Of a stretch of DNA of 38,204 bases, positions 1-8,213 are shown in pieces. The DNA comes from Streptomyces acidicola (GTDB lineage Bacteria; Actinomycetota; Actinomycetes; Streptomycetales; Streptomycetaceae). Each line of letters opens with the position of its first letter. Position 1 is the stretch's first letter. Made by a program: the position numbers and the translations under genes. Under the pieces are notes generated by a model. That model did not search any database. It was not told the origin of the DNA and saw only the letters and a program-made list of their open reading frames with translations. The stretch spans positions 1 to 38,204 of the forward strand of contig NZ_VMNX01000078.1 of NCBI RefSeq assembly GCF_009377235.1, read 5' to 3'.

Positions 1-483
1 GGCCTGGAGGCCGCGCTGCGCGCCCACGACGGCCGGCCGGGCGGCTCGGCGCGGCTGCTGGCCCGCGCCGAGGAGCTGTTCGGCCCGGTCACCGGGCTCC
101 CCGGACGGCTCTACCCGCGCACCGACCGCGCCGCGGTGCTGGCCTCCTTCGCGCCCGAGGTGGCCGCCTGCGCCGAGGGTGACCCGGTGGCGGCGGAGGT
201 CCTGCGTGCGGCGGCCCGGCACATGGCCGAGTCCGCGGCCGCCGTCTGCCCCGCTGCGGGCGAGCCCCGAGTCGCTCTCACCGGTGGCCTGTTCAGGATG
301 GGCGACCCCCTCCTGCTACCCCTGGAGGCGGAGTTGGCCGAGCGGCTGCCGTACGCGCGGCGCGTGACGGCCGAGGGTGACCCGCTGCACGGTGCGGTAC
401 GCATCGCGGCCGAGTTGGCCGAGGGGGTACCGGCGCTGCCCGACGACGAGAGGATGCTGCACGTGCAGGTGGCCGAAAAGTAG
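1..483 (+). CDS. N-acetylglucosamine kinase-like (BadF/BadG ATPase family) protein, 3' end
   Basis: The open frame enters from the left edge and stops at 481-483, so only about 160 C-terminal residues are present. The stretch TGGLFRMGDPLL followed by a GDPLHGAVRIA segment matches the C-terminal half of sugar kinases of the BadF/BadG/BcrA/GlcNAc-kinase superfamily (ASKHA fold), where a TGG loop closes over ATP. Family members phosphorylate GlcNAc or a related sugar in the cytoplasm; the exact substrate cannot be told from this half. A GTG at 136 is in frame but lies inside the domain, so it is not the true start. A kinase for another amino sugar is equally possible. Confidence 0.75.
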   Translation, partial: GLEAALRAHDGRPGGSARLLARAEELFGPVTGLPGRLYPRTDRAAVLASFAPEVAACAEGDPVAAEVLRAAARHMAESAAAVCPAAGEPRVALTGGLFRMGDPLLLPLEAELAERLPYARRVTAEGDPLHGAVRIAAELAEGVPALPDDERMLHVQVAEK

Positions 484-676
484 TACCCCAAAACGGACTC
501 GCTTCCTCCCGTCGGCCACACTGTGAAATGCGCCACTAATGCCGCCCCATGTCAGCGTGAAGTCACGCGGTTTTCTGTCGATCGTCACGTAACTCATCAG
601 ACAAATCCGGACGGATACCGCTCACCTGCACCCTCCCCGAACAGGGGAACCCAAGAAGCCAGTAGCATGCGGCGCC

Positions 677-1600
677 ATGAGCTCCCCCACTGGGCCCGCA
701 TCCGGCCTGCCTGTACGAATGCCGCGACCCCGCCAGCCCGGGCGGCACCGCCGCCCCGAGCCCCTGGCGGCTCCTGAAGGCGCGCCCGCGCTCGTCCTCG
801 CGGTGCCGGGAAAGCCCAGCGCCGCCACGCGCAGCCTCGCCGAGGAGGTCGTGAGCATCGCGCGCTCCGAGCTGCCCGGCCTGGACGCGCGGATCGGGTA
901 CCTCGACGGGGACGGCGACGAGTTCCCCACACTCCAGTCCGTCCTCGCCCGCGCCGCCGAGGAGCGCACCGCCCGCTTCGAGCAGGCCCGCGCCGCCGGC
1001 ATGGACGTCAAGGAGCCGGACGGCCCCGTCGCCGTCGTCGTGCCCCTGCTCGCCGGCCCGGACGGCTCGCTGCTGCGCCAGGTCCGCCAGGCCGTCATGG
1101 AGAGCCGTGTCGCGGCCGACCTGACCGATGTCCTCGGCCCGCACCCGCTGCTCGCCGAGGCGCTGCACGTGCGGCTGTCCGAGGCCGGCCTGGCGCGCGC
1201 CGACCGCGCCCGCCTGTTCACCGTGGCGACCGCCGCGGACGGCATCATCCTGGCGTCCGTCGGCGGCGACGAGGCCGTGCAGGCGGCCGGCATCACCGGC
1301 ATGCTGCTCGCCGCGCGCCTCGCCGTGCCGGTGATGGCCGCGGCGCTCGACCAGGACGGCTCGATCACGGCCGTCGCCGAGCAGCTGCGTTCCTCGGGCT
1401 CGCAGAACCTCGCGCTCGCCCCGTACCTGATCGGCCCGGAGATCGACGCCGGCCTGATCGAGGCGGCCGCCAGGGAGGCGGGCTGCTCCCCCGCCGAGGC
1501 CCTCGGCCCGTACCCGGCGATCGGCAAGCTGGCGCTCGCCAAGTACACGTCGGCGCTGGGCATCACCCCGCAGCAGCCGCAGGGCATGCCGGTCCGCTGA
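677..1600 (+). CDS. CbiX/SirB-like protein of unknown function
   Basis: The 307-residue protein has an Arg/Pro-rich N-terminus (about 1-35) and then two similar alpha/beta halves. The first begins ALVLAVPGKPS and leads to a D-x-R-IGYLDG strand; the second begins near FTVATAADGIILAS. This is the layout of sirohydrochlorin cobalto/ferrochelatases (CbiX/SirB), which carry duplicated halves. The usual AHGSR loop with the metal-binding His is replaced by VPGKPS, so chelatase activity is doubtful. The ATG at 677 follows a 193-bp gap; the actual start could be a few codons downstream because the first 35 residues are low complexity. The gene stands alone and is followed by a strong terminator. Conserved streptomycete protein; function inferred from fold only. 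Confidence 0.6.
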   Translation: MSSPTGPASGLPVRMPRPRQPGRHRRPEPLAAPEGAPALVLAVPGKPSAATRSLAEEVVSIARSELPGLDARIGYLDGDGDEFPTLQSVLARAAEERTARFEQARAAGMDVKEPDGPVAVVVPLLAGPDGSLLRQVRQAVMESRVAADLTDVLGPHPLLAEALHVRLSEAGLARADRARLFTVATAADGIILASVGGDEAVQAAGITGMLLAARLAVPVMAAALDQDGSITAVAEQLRSSGSQNLALAPYLIGPEIDAGLIEAAAREAGCSPAEALGPYPAIGKLALAKYTSALGITPQQPQGMPVR

Positions 1601-1641
1601 GCCGCGTCCGGCGTCCGGCGTCCCCAGACGCCCGTGACCGT

Positions 1642-1680
1642 GCGAAAGGGCCCACACCCCTCTCGGGGCGGGCCCTTCGC
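1642..1680 (+). terminator. Stem-loop terminator after the CbiX-like gene
   Basis: GCGAAAGGGCCCACACCCC and GGGGCGGGCCCTTCGC form a near-perfect GC-rich stem with a TCTC loop, about 40 bp after the stop at 1600. There is no U tract, as is usual in streptomycetes. Confidence 0.75.
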
Positions 1681-1736
1681 CATGAGGCCTGCGCCATGAA
1701 GTCTGTGCCATGAAGTCTGTGCCATGACGCCTGCGC
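1681..1736. repeat. Four tandem copies of a 14-bp unit
   Basis: Consecutive units CATGAGGCCTGCGC, CATGAAGTCTGTGC, CATGAAGTCTGTGC and CATGACGCCTGCGC start exactly where the terminator stem ends. The two central copies are identical; the outer two differ at three to four positions. The array sits in the convergent gap between the CbiX-like gene and the lactonase and is not in a credible gene. Confidence 0.85.
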
Positions 1737-1788
1737 CGGCCTCGGCGGATGAGGGGCCAGTGACCGGCGATCGGTGCCGGTCGGCGCC

Positions 1789-2844
1789 TCAGCCCAGGAT
1801 CACGCACGACGCCGCGGGAACCTCGACCGAGCCCTCCGGTCGGGGCATGCCCGTGTCCGGGTCGAGCGCGAACCAGCTCACGTTCCCCGAGCGCTCGTTC
1901 GCGACGTACAGGAATCCGCCCGAGGCGGTGAGCGCGCGCGGCCAGTGGCCGCCGCACGGCACGGTGCCCGCCGGCATGAGTTCCTCCCCGCCCCCGTCGA
2001 CCGTGAGGACGGACAGCGTGTCCTGGCCACGTGTCGCCGTCCACACGAAGCGGCCGTCGGGCGACACGACGATGCCCGACGGGTACGCGTCGCCGTCCGG
2101 TGTGCCCGGCAGCACCGGGGTCTCGCCGAGCGGTGTCAGCTCGCCCCCGCCCGCGTCCCAGCGGCAGACGGTCACGACCGGCGCGAGTTCGTGGACCACG
2201 TACGCGTACGAGCCGTTCGGATGGAAGGCCAGGTGGCGGGGCCCGGAGCCGGGCCGGAGCGGGGTTGCGCGGTGCAGGACGGGCACCCCGGCGTCCAGCT
2301 CGCAGACCAGCACATGATCCGTGCCCAGGTCGACGGAGACGGCCCAGCGGCCGCTCGGGTCCGGCTGCACGTGGTGGGCGTGGGGCCCCTCTTGGCGTTG
2401 CTCGTCCGGCCCCGAACCGGTGTGGCGGAGGAGTCCGGACGCGCTGTCCGCGAGGGTGCCGTCGGCACGCAGGGGTACGGCGGTGACGCTGCCGGAGCCG
2501 TAGTTGGCGGTCAGGACGTGCCCGGCTACGAGGGAGAGGTGCGTGGGCCCGGCGCCGTGGACAGCGACCGGCGGCCCGGTGAGCTCCGGCCGCGCACCGG
2601 TCACGCGGTACGCGGCGACCGCGCCCTCGGCCGTCTCGCTGACGGTGTAGAGGATGTCGCCACCCGGCGCCAGGGCGAGGTACGACGGGTCGGGGACGTC
2701 GTCCGCGCTGCTCAGGACGGTCAGCGCGCCGCTCGCCTCGTCCACGGCCGCCACGACGACGCCGGGACCGCCCGCGCTCGTGAACGAGCCGATGTACGCC
2801 CGTCGTCGCCTGCCGCCGTCCACGCCCGCATCCGCCACTGCCAC
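1789..2844 (-). CDS. Lactonase family (6-phosphogluconolactonase/Pgl-type) beta-propeller protein
   Basis: The 351-residue protein is built from repeated propeller blades: YIGSFTS near the N-terminus, then GPTHLSL, GPHAHHVQPDPSGRW, GPRHLAFHPNGSYAYV, YPSGIVVSPDGRFVWTATR and HWPRALTASGGFLYVANERS. These match the seven-bladed lactonase family (PF10282), whose characterised members hydrolyse 6-phosphogluconolactone or act on cyclic muconates. There is no signal peptide, so it is probably cytoplasmic. GTG at 2844 is chosen because GAGGGG lies six to eight bases upstream; a second GTG two codons later is possible. It diverges from the HAD phosphatase, with a GGTCTAGACC palindrome between them. Substrate not determinable. 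Confidence 0.85.
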   Translation of the reverse strand: MAVADAGVDGGRRRRAYIGSFTSAGGPGVVVAAVDEASGALTVLSSADDVPDPSYLALAPGGDILYTVSETAEGAVAAYRVTGARPELTGPPVAVHGAGPTHLSLVAGHVLTANYGSGSVTAVPLRADGTLADSASGLLRHTGSGPDEQRQEGPHAHHVQPDPSGRWAVSVDLGTDHVLVCELDAGVPVLHRATPLRPGSGPRHLAFHPNGSYAYVVHELAPVVTVCRWDAGGGELTPLGETPVLPGTPDGDAYPSGIVVSPDGRFVWTATRGQDTLSVLTVDGGGEELMPAGTVPCGGHWPRALTASGGFLYVANERSGNVSWFALDPDTGMPRPEGSVEVPAASCVILG

Positions 2845-2880
2845 TGCTGTCCCCTCTCGGTGACACGCCTGCCGGCACCG

Positions 2881-2900
2881 TGCCGTCGGGACCGACGGCA
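2881..2900. repeat. Short inverted repeat in the lactonase/HAD intergenic region
   Basis: TGCCGTCGG and CCGACGGCA are perfectly complementary arms separated by two bases. It could be a hairpin in either divergent 5' leader or a protein-binding palindrome. Confidence 0.5.
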
Positions 2901-2906
2901 GCAGTA

Positions 2907-2916
2907 GGTCTAGACC
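2907..2916. promoter_or_regulatory. DasR/GntR-type operator candidate (GGTCTAGACC)
   Basis: GGTCTAGACC is a perfect palindrome and equals the core of the DasR-responsive element (consensus A-C/G-T-GGTCTAGACC-A-C/G-T). The flanks here are GTA and ATA, so only the core and one flanking A fit. It lies 62 bp upstream of the lactonase start and about 155 bp upstream of the HAD start. DasR is the GlcNAc-responsive GntR regulator of streptomycetes, and the window begins with a GlcNAc-kinase-like gene, which makes the match suggestive. Another HutC-type regulator could use it. Confidence 0.45.
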
Positions 2917-3071
2917 ATACCGTCAGCATGTCGAGTTCCGCGCGGAGAGCCGTGACTCGGCGCGCCATCCTTTCGGGTGATCGAGGAGGCGCCGACAAGG
3001 CTGAGGGGGTGCTGGGTCCGTGCCGGGAGCTGAGCACGGGGTTCATCACGGGCACTGGCATCCTGAATCCC

Positions 3072-3767
3072 ATGGGCATTCTCGGCGACATCTCGGTCAT
3101 CTTCGATCTCGACGGAACACTCGTGGACAGCGAGCCCAACTACTTCGAGGCAGGCCGGCAGACCCTCGCCGGGCAGGGCGTCACGGACTTCACCTGGACG
3201 GATCACGAGCGGTACGTGGGCATCAGCACCCAGGAGACGATCGTCCGCTGGAAGGAGCGGTACGGCCTGACCGCGTCCGTCGACGAGCTGCTCGCCGACA
3301 AGAACCGCCGCTATCTGGAGCTCGCCCGCGCCTCCACGCGCGTCTACCCGGAGATGCGGGCGTTCGTGGAACTGCTGGCCGCCGAGGGTGTCCCGATGGC
3401 CGTGGCCTCCGGATCGTCACCGGAGGCCATCGAGGCGATCCTGACGGGCACCGGTCTCGCCGACCGGCTGAAGACCGTCGTCTCGGCCGACGAGGTGGCC
3501 CGGGGCAAGCCCGCGCCCGACGTGTTCCTGGAGGCCGCGCGCCGGTTGGGGGCCGACCCGGCCGACTGTGTGGTCCTGGAGGACGCGGCGCCCGGCGCGG
3601 CCGCGGCGCACGCGGCCGGTATGCGCTGCGTGGCGATTCCGTACGTCGCCGCCCAGGCCGACGAGCCCGCGTTCGCGACGGCGGGGCTGTTGGTGCGCGG
3701 CGGCCAGAGCGCGTTCACGGCGCGAGAGGCGTACGACTGGCTCATCCGGTCGGTTCGGACCGACTGA
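3072..3767 (+). CDS. HAD-superfamily phosphatase (beta-phosphoglucomutase-like)
   Basis: The 231-residue protein carries all HAD motifs: FDLDGTLVDSEPN with nucleophile Asp12 and Asp14, motif II Ser in VASGSSPEAI, Lys in GKPAPDVFLEAA, and the acidic VVLEDAAPG. The cap between motifs I and II is alpha-helical (subclass IA), as in beta-phosphoglucomutase-like and sugar-phosphate phosphatases. The ATG at 3072 is picked because the domain starts within ten residues; an in-frame ATG at 2928 would add 48 residues of no domain character. It ends 13 bp before the convergent FAD/Fe-S oxidoreductase. Likely a small phosphorylated metabolite is the substrate; which one cannot be seen. Confidence 0.85.
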   Translation: MGILGDISVIFDLDGTLVDSEPNYFEAGRQTLAGQGVTDFTWTDHERYVGISTQETIVRWKERYGLTASVDELLADKNRRYLELARASTRVYPEMRAFVELLAAEGVPMAVASGSSPEAIEAILTGTGLADRLKTVVSADEVARGKPAPDVFLEAARRLGADPADCVVLEDAAPGAAAAHAAGMRCVAIPYVAAQADEPAFATAGLLVRGGQSAFTAREAYDWLIRSVRTD

Positions 3768-3780
3768 CCGCGGACGGAGT

Positions 3781-6700
3781 TCAGCGTCGCAGGGCCTTCG
3801 CCACGGCACTGGTGACACCGGCGGCGGCACCAGCGGCGGCGAGGCCGGTGCCCGCGAGGGCGAGGGACTTGGCCAGGCGGCCCGGTGGCGCGGGGCGGGC
3901 GCCGGGCGCGACGCCGTACACCGTACGGGACGGATCGTCGGTGTCCGCAAGGGCGGACGCGAGCAGTTCCGCGAGGTGCACGGCCTCGTGGCCGCCGCTG
4001 TCCAGTTCGTGGATCTGGGTGCGGCAGCTGAAGCCGTCGGCCAGCACCACCGTCTCCGCGGCGGCCTCGCGCAGCCGGGGCAGCAGTACACGTTCGGCGC
4101 AGGCCTCGCTGACCTCCAGGTGGCCCCGCTCGAAGCCGAAGTTGCCGGCCAGCCCGCAGCACCCCGACTCCAGGTGCTCGGCGTCCACCCCGGCACGGCG
4201 CAGCAGTTCCCGGTCGGCGTCCCAGCCGAGGACCGCGTGCTGGTGGCAGTGCACCTGTGCGAGGCCCCGTGCCGAACGGTCGGGTACCCGCGGCGGCTCG
4301 TAGTGGGGGCTGTGCTCGGTGAGGAGTTCGGCGAGGGTCACCGTCTGCCGCCGCAGTCTGCGCACATCGAGGTCACCGGGGAACAGCTCGCCCGCGTCCG
4401 AGCGGAACACCGCCGTGCAGCTGGGCTCCAGGCCCACCACCAGTCCCCCGCCGCGCACGTGCTCGGCGAGGTGCCGGACCGCACGCGTCAGGATCCGTTG
4501 GGCGGTGGCGAGTTGACCGGTGGAGATCCAGGTGAGGCCGCAGCACAGGGTCTCGGCGGGCAGGGTGACCCGCCAGCCGGCGTGTTCCATGAGCTGTACG
4601 GCTGCCCGGCCGATGTGCGGGTGGAAGAAGGTGGTGAACGTGTCGGGCCACAGGAGGACCGTGCCCCGGGCGCCGTCGCCGTCCGGTTCGTGCCGGGCGA
4701 ACCACTGTCGCAGCGTCTCGTCGGCGAACAGCGGGAGTTCACGGTGCTCGACCCCGGCGACGGCGATCGCGGCCCGGGAGAGCAGCGGCGTGTGCGTGAG
4801 CGCGTTCATCACTCGGCCGGTGCGGGTGCGGCCCACCACTTGGGCGAGCGCGGGCAGCCAGCCCATCGTGAGGTCGGAGCGGGGGCGCCTCCACGGGCGT
4901 CCGGCGTAGTGGTGGGCCAGGAACTCGGCCTTGTACGTGGCCATGTCGACATCGGCGGGGCAGTCGCTCTTGCAGCCCTTGCAGGCCAGGCACAGGTCGA
5001 GCGCGTCCTTCACCGCCTCCGAGAGCCAGCCGTCCCGTACGGCGCTGTCGCCGTGCCCGTCGAGCATCTCGAACAGCAGCCGGGCCCGGCCGCGTGTGGA
5101 GTGCTCCTCCTCCCTCGTCACCTGGTAGGAGGGGCACATCACCGCGCCGCCCTTGTTGGTGAGCTGCCGGCACTTGCCCACGCCCACGCAACGGTTGGCG
5201 GCCTGGGCGAAGGAGCCGCCGTCGTCCGGGTAGCGGAAGTACAGGTTCTGAGGGTCGTAAGGGGACCAGTCGCCGCCGAGCCGGAGGTTCTCGTCGAGCC
5301 GGTACGGCGCCACGACCTTGCCCGGGTTCATCCTGTTCTCCGGGTCGAAGAGGGCCTTGAGGCGCCCGAACGCATCGACGATGTCCGGCCCGAACATCCG
5401 CTCCAGCAGCTCCCCGCGGCTCTGCCCGTCGCCGTGCTCCCCGGAGAAGGAGCCGTCGAACTCGGCGACGAGACCGGCGGCGCGTTCCATGAAGCGGCGG
5501 TATTCCGCCACGCCGTGCGCGGAGTAGAGGTCGAAGGGGATGCGGGTGTGGACGCAGCCCTGCCCGAAGTGGCCGTACAGGCTGGGGCCGGTCTCGTCGG
5601 CGTAGCCGAACTCTTCGTAGAGGTGCTGGAGTCGGCGCAGGTAGTCACCGAGCCGTTCGGGCGGGACCGCCGAGTCCTCCCAGCCCTCGAAGGTGTCGGG
5701 GTGGCCCGGCACGTGCGCGGTGGCGCCGAGGCCCGCCTCACGGACCTGCCACAGCTCGTCCTCGTGTCCCGGGTCGTCGAGCAACGCCACCTCCGGGTCG
5801 TGCTCGGACTCCTGGAGCGCGTCCAGCATCCGGTGTGCCCGCTCGTCGGCCTCGTCGACCGTGTCGCCGCCGAACTGGACCATCAAGTACGCGCGTCCTT
5901 CGGGGAGCTGGCCGAGGAACCGGAGGTTGAGGCGCTTGAGCCGCTGGTCGCGGATCAGCCGCTGGTCCATGCCCTCCAGGGCGATCGGCTCGTACGGCAG
6001 GATCGCGGGCACGCAGTCGGCGGCTTCGTGGACGCTGGAGAAGCCGAGCACGACCAGGGCGCGCTCTTTGACCACCGGTACCAGTTCCAGCTCGGCCCGC
6101 AGGACGGTGGCCAGGGTCGACTCGCTGCCGACGAGCAGACCGGCGACGTCGAAGCCGTGCTCCGGCAGCAGGGAGTCCAGGTTGTAGCCCGAGACGCGGC
6201 GCGGGATGTCGGGGAAGCGGCGGCGTATCTCGTCCGCGTAGGTGTCGCGCAGCCCCCGTAGTCCGCGGTGCACGGCCGCCATGGGGTCGCCGCGGTGCTC
6301 GATCCGGGCGTACTCCTCGTCGGTCGTCTCCCCACACCAGAAGCGGGTCCCGTCGTAGAGCAGCACTTCCAGGCGGGCGACGTTGTCGACGACCTTGCCG
6401 GTGCGCTGGGCGGTGGCGCCGCAGGAGTTGTTGCCGATCATTCCGCCGATGGTGCAGTTCATGTGGGTGGCCGGTTCGGGGCCGAAGCGCAGACCCGAGA
6501 AGGCCAGGCGCCGGTTCAGTTCGTCGAGGACGATGCCGGGCTGGACCACGCAGGTGCGGGCGTCGGTGTCGACCGACTCCAGGTGTGTGCAGTACTTCGA
6601 CCAGTCGATCACCACGGCGGTGTTGGTGCACTGCCCGGCGAGGCTGGTGCCGCCGCCCCGGGAGAGGACCGGGGCACCGTGCTCGCGGGCCACCGCAACC

Positions 6701-6867
6701 GCCTGCGCGGCGGCCTCCGGGGTGCGGGGGACGACCACGCCGATCGGGGTCTGCCGGAAGTTCGACGCGTCGGTGGAGTACGCGGCACGGCTGCCGGCGT
6801 CGAAGCGGACCTCGCCGTCCACGCGTTCGCGCAGCGCGGCGCACAACGGTGTCTCCCTCACGCCCAT
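3781..6867 (-). CDS. FAD-linked oxidase fused to (Fe-S)-binding CCG-domain protein (D-lactate/glycolate dehydrogenase type)
   Basis: The 1028-residue protein joins three parts. The first 530 residues are a vanillyl-alcohol-oxidase-type FAD domain (VVPRTPEAA, LSRGGGTSLAGQ, GGMIGNNSCGA) with its C-terminal cap (SGEHGDGQSRG, FDPENRMNPGK). Next come ferredoxin-like Cys motifs, CVGVGKC...CP and CLACKGCKSDCP. The tail has two CCG heterodisulfide-reductase-like domains (ETLCCGL and ESGCCGLAGNFGF). Such fusions oxidise D-2-hydroxyacids such as D-lactate and pass electrons to the membrane chain. The last 25 residues are Ala/Gly-rich and could be an amphipathic or membrane anchor. ATG at 6867 has GGAGG six bases upstream. 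It is last in a minus-strand run after the phosphoribosyltransferase and PPOX genes. Exact substrate unknown. Confidence 0.88.
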   Translation of the reverse strand: MGVRETPLCAALRERVDGEVRFDAGSRAAYSTDASNFRQTPIGVVVPRTPEAAAQAVAVAREHGAPVLSRGGGTSLAGQCTNTAVVIDWSKYCTHLESVDTDARTCVVQPGIVLDELNRRLAFSGLRFGPEPATHMNCTIGGMIGNNSCGATAQRTGKVVDNVARLEVLLYDGTRFWCGETTDEEYARIEHRGDPMAAVHRGLRGLRDTYADEIRRRFPDIPRRVSGYNLDSLLPEHGFDVAGLLVGSESTLATVLRAELELVPVVKERALVVLGFSSVHEAADCVPAILPYEPIALEGMDQRLIRDQRLKRLNLRFLGQLPEGRAYLMVQFGGDTVDEADERAHRMLDALQESEHDPEVALLDDPGHEDELWQVREAGLGATAHVPGHPDTFEGWEDSAVPPERLGDYLRRLQHLYEEFGYADETGPSLYGHFGQGCVHTRIPFDLYSAHGVAEYRRFMERAAGLVAEFDGSFSGEHGDGQSRGELLERMFGPDIVDAFGRLKALFDPENRMNPGKVVAPYRLDENLRLGGDWSPYDPQNLYFRYPDDGGSFAQAANRCVGVGKCRQLTNKGGAVMCPSYQVTREEEHSTRGRARLLFEMLDGHGDSAVRDGWLSEAVKDALDLCLACKGCKSDCPADVDMATYKAEFLAHHYAGRPWRRPRSDLTMGWLPALAQVVGRTRTGRVMNALTHTPLLSRAAIAVAGVEHRELPLFADETLRQWFARHEPDGDGARGTVLLWPDTFTTFFHPHIGRAAVQLMEHAGWRVTLPAETLCCGLTWISTGQLATAQRILTRAVRHLAEHVRGGGLVVGLEPSCTAVFRSDAGELFPGDLDVRRLRRQTVTLAELLTEHSPHYEPPRVPDRSARGLAQVHCHQHAVLGWDADRELLRRAGVDAEHLESGCCGLAGNFGFERGHLEVSEACAERVLLPRLREAAAETVVLADGFSCRTQIHELDSGGHEAVHLAELLASALADTDDPSRTVYGVAPGARPAPPGRLAKSLALAGTGLAAAGAAAGVTSAVAKALRR

Positions 6868-6911
6868 GGTGCCTCCCTGCCCCCGCCTCGCGGCCTGGCT
6901 GTCGAACGGGG

Positions 6912-6929
6912 TCCCCGGGTACCCGGGGA
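6912..6929. repeat. Perfect 18-bp palindrome between PPOX and FAD/Fe-S genes
   Basis: TCCCCGGGTACCCGGGGA is self-complementary over 18 bases and lies between the PPOX stop (6953) and the oxidoreductase start (6867). It could be an intercistronic terminator or processing hairpin, or a regulator site. Confidence 0.6.
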
Positions 6930-6952
6930 GGCAGGGGACAACCACGACCGGG

Positions 6953-7426
6953 TCAGCTCGGCGGGAAGGTCCGGGTGCCGTCCTCTTCGGATGCCCGCCA
7001 GCCGCTCCACCGCAGCACGGTGACCACGAGCACCGGTCCGTCCGGCGGCCGGTCGCGGTACTGGGCGTACTTCTGTCGCAGCAGGTCGATGGCTTCGGTG
7101 TACTCGGCCCGCGCGTCTTCCCCGGGCGCGTCGGACGGTACGACCCGGGCGCCGCCGTCGGCCCGTACCCACCACAGCTGGTCCCAGTCCTCGTCGTAGG
7201 CGTCCGCGAGCAGGCAGACGGCCGGGTGGACGGCGATGTTGTGCAGCCGCCCGAGCTGCCGGGTCTTCTTCGGTTTGTGGTCGACGGCGCTGACGATCGT
7301 GTCGTCGTGCCGGGCGAACACGATCGGCACGAGGTGCGGGCGTCCTCCGGGGGCGACCGTCGCCAGCCGTGCGACCCGGGCGCCGGTGAAGCGCCGTCGC
7401 GCCTCGTGGGGTGCCATGTCGGGCAC
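6953..7426 (-). CDS. PPOX-class F420-dependent oxidoreductase-like protein (TIGR03668-type)
   Basis: The 157-residue protein has the split beta-barrel pattern of the pyridoxamine-phosphate-oxidase/FDOR superfamily. RVARLATVAPGGRPHLVPIVFA is followed by the conserved DHKPKKT segment and the WWVRADGGARV strand, which point to the mycobacterial Rv0121c-like subgroup annotated as F420-dependent. GTG at 7426 has GGGAGG at good spacing; the ATG three codons later is too far from it. It probably binds F420 or a flavin in the cytoplasm; the substrate is not known for this subgroup. It lies 24 bp after the phosphoribosyltransferase, so the two are probably cotranscribed. Confidence 0.8.
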   Translation of the reverse strand: MPDMAPHEARRRFTGARVARLATVAPGGRPHLVPIVFARHDDTIVSAVDHKPKKTRQLGRLHNIAVHPAVCLLADAYDEDWDQLWWVRADGGARVVPSDAPGEDARAEYTEAIDLLRQKYAQYRDRPPDGPVLVVTVLRWSGWRASEEDGTRTFPPS

Positions 7427-7450
7427 CGTGCCCTCCCCTCGGGTTCTCCC

Positions 7451-8092
7451 TCAACGGCCGTGCAGCGCCGCGAGCACGTCGTCGTCCGTCAGTTGGTCGA
7501 AGTTCTGGTACCACTCGCCGACGGCCATGAAGGCGCGTGGCCGGTCCAGGCAGACCACGTCGTCGGCCTCGTTCTCCAGGATGCGGGCCGCTTCCGGTGA
7601 GCAGACCGGTGCGGCCATGACGATGCGTTCGGGCTCCCGGCCCCGCACGAAACGCAGCGCTGCCCGTGCCGTCGATCCGGTGGCCACCCCGTCGTCGACG
7701 ACGACCACGGTGCGGCCCCGCAGTTCCGGAGCCTCGCGGCCCTGCCGGTAGAGCGCCTCACGGCGGTGCAGTTCCGCCCTCTCACGGTCGACCGTGGGGG
7801 CGAGGGATGTCTCGCTGATCCCGAGCCGCTCCAGGGCACGCGTGTCGAACAGCGGCGGATCGTCGCCCACGATCGCGCCGATGCCGTACTCCTCGTGGAA
7901 CGGGGCGCCGATCTTCCGCACCACGAGGACGTCGAGCGGGGCGTCGAGCGCCAGCGCCACCTCACGGGCCACCGTGACGCCGCCGCGGGGCAGGGCGAGG
8001 ACGACCGGGTCGGGCAGCGCCCCTTTGTCGTGGAGGATGCGCAGTTGTTCAGCCAGTTCCTGCCCGGCCTCCCTGCGGTCACGGAACAGCAT
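7451..8092 (-). CDS. Phosphoribosyltransferase-domain protein
   Basis: The 213-residue protein contains the type I PRPP-binding loop VVVVDDGVATGST and an N-terminal LALPRGGVTVAREVA strand-loop. It matches the stand-alone actinobacterial PRTase-like proteins often next to dormancy or stress genes. The cytoplasmic reaction would be transfer to or from PRPP, but the acceptor is not known for this group. ATG at 8092 follows a GGGAG/GGAAG sequence; an ORF extension to 8140 lacks domain character. It is first in the run PRTase, PPOX protein, FAD/Fe-S oxidoreductase. Confidence 0.8.
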   Translation of the reverse strand: MLFRDRREAGQELAEQLRILHDKGALPDPVVLALPRGGVTVAREVALALDAPLDVLVVRKIGAPFHEEYGIGAIVGDDPPLFDTRALERLGISETSLAPTVDRERAELHRREALYRQGREAPELRGRTVVVVDDGVATGSTARAALRFVRGREPERIVMAAPVCSPEAARILENEADDVVCLDRPRAFMAVGEWYQNFDQLTDDDVLAALHGR

Positions 8093-8213
8093 GTGCTTCC
8101 ATCTCCCTCTGTTCCTCACGGGGAGCTTCCCCGCGCTCACGGGGAGCCACGAGATGGCCGTGTCCTTGGTCCTTGTTCTTGTTCTGACTGGCGGGTACCC
8201 GGGCGGATGGCCC

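Noticed and set aside
563..3139. 858-residue minus-strand open frame
   Set aside because: Arg/Gly/Pro-rich antisense of the CbiX-like gene and out-of-frame shadow of the lactonase; no domain, typical of GC-rich third-position bias.
3568..6261. 897-residue plus-strand open frame
   Set aside because: Exact antisense of the FAD/Fe-S oxidoreductase, whose motifs are clear on the other strand.
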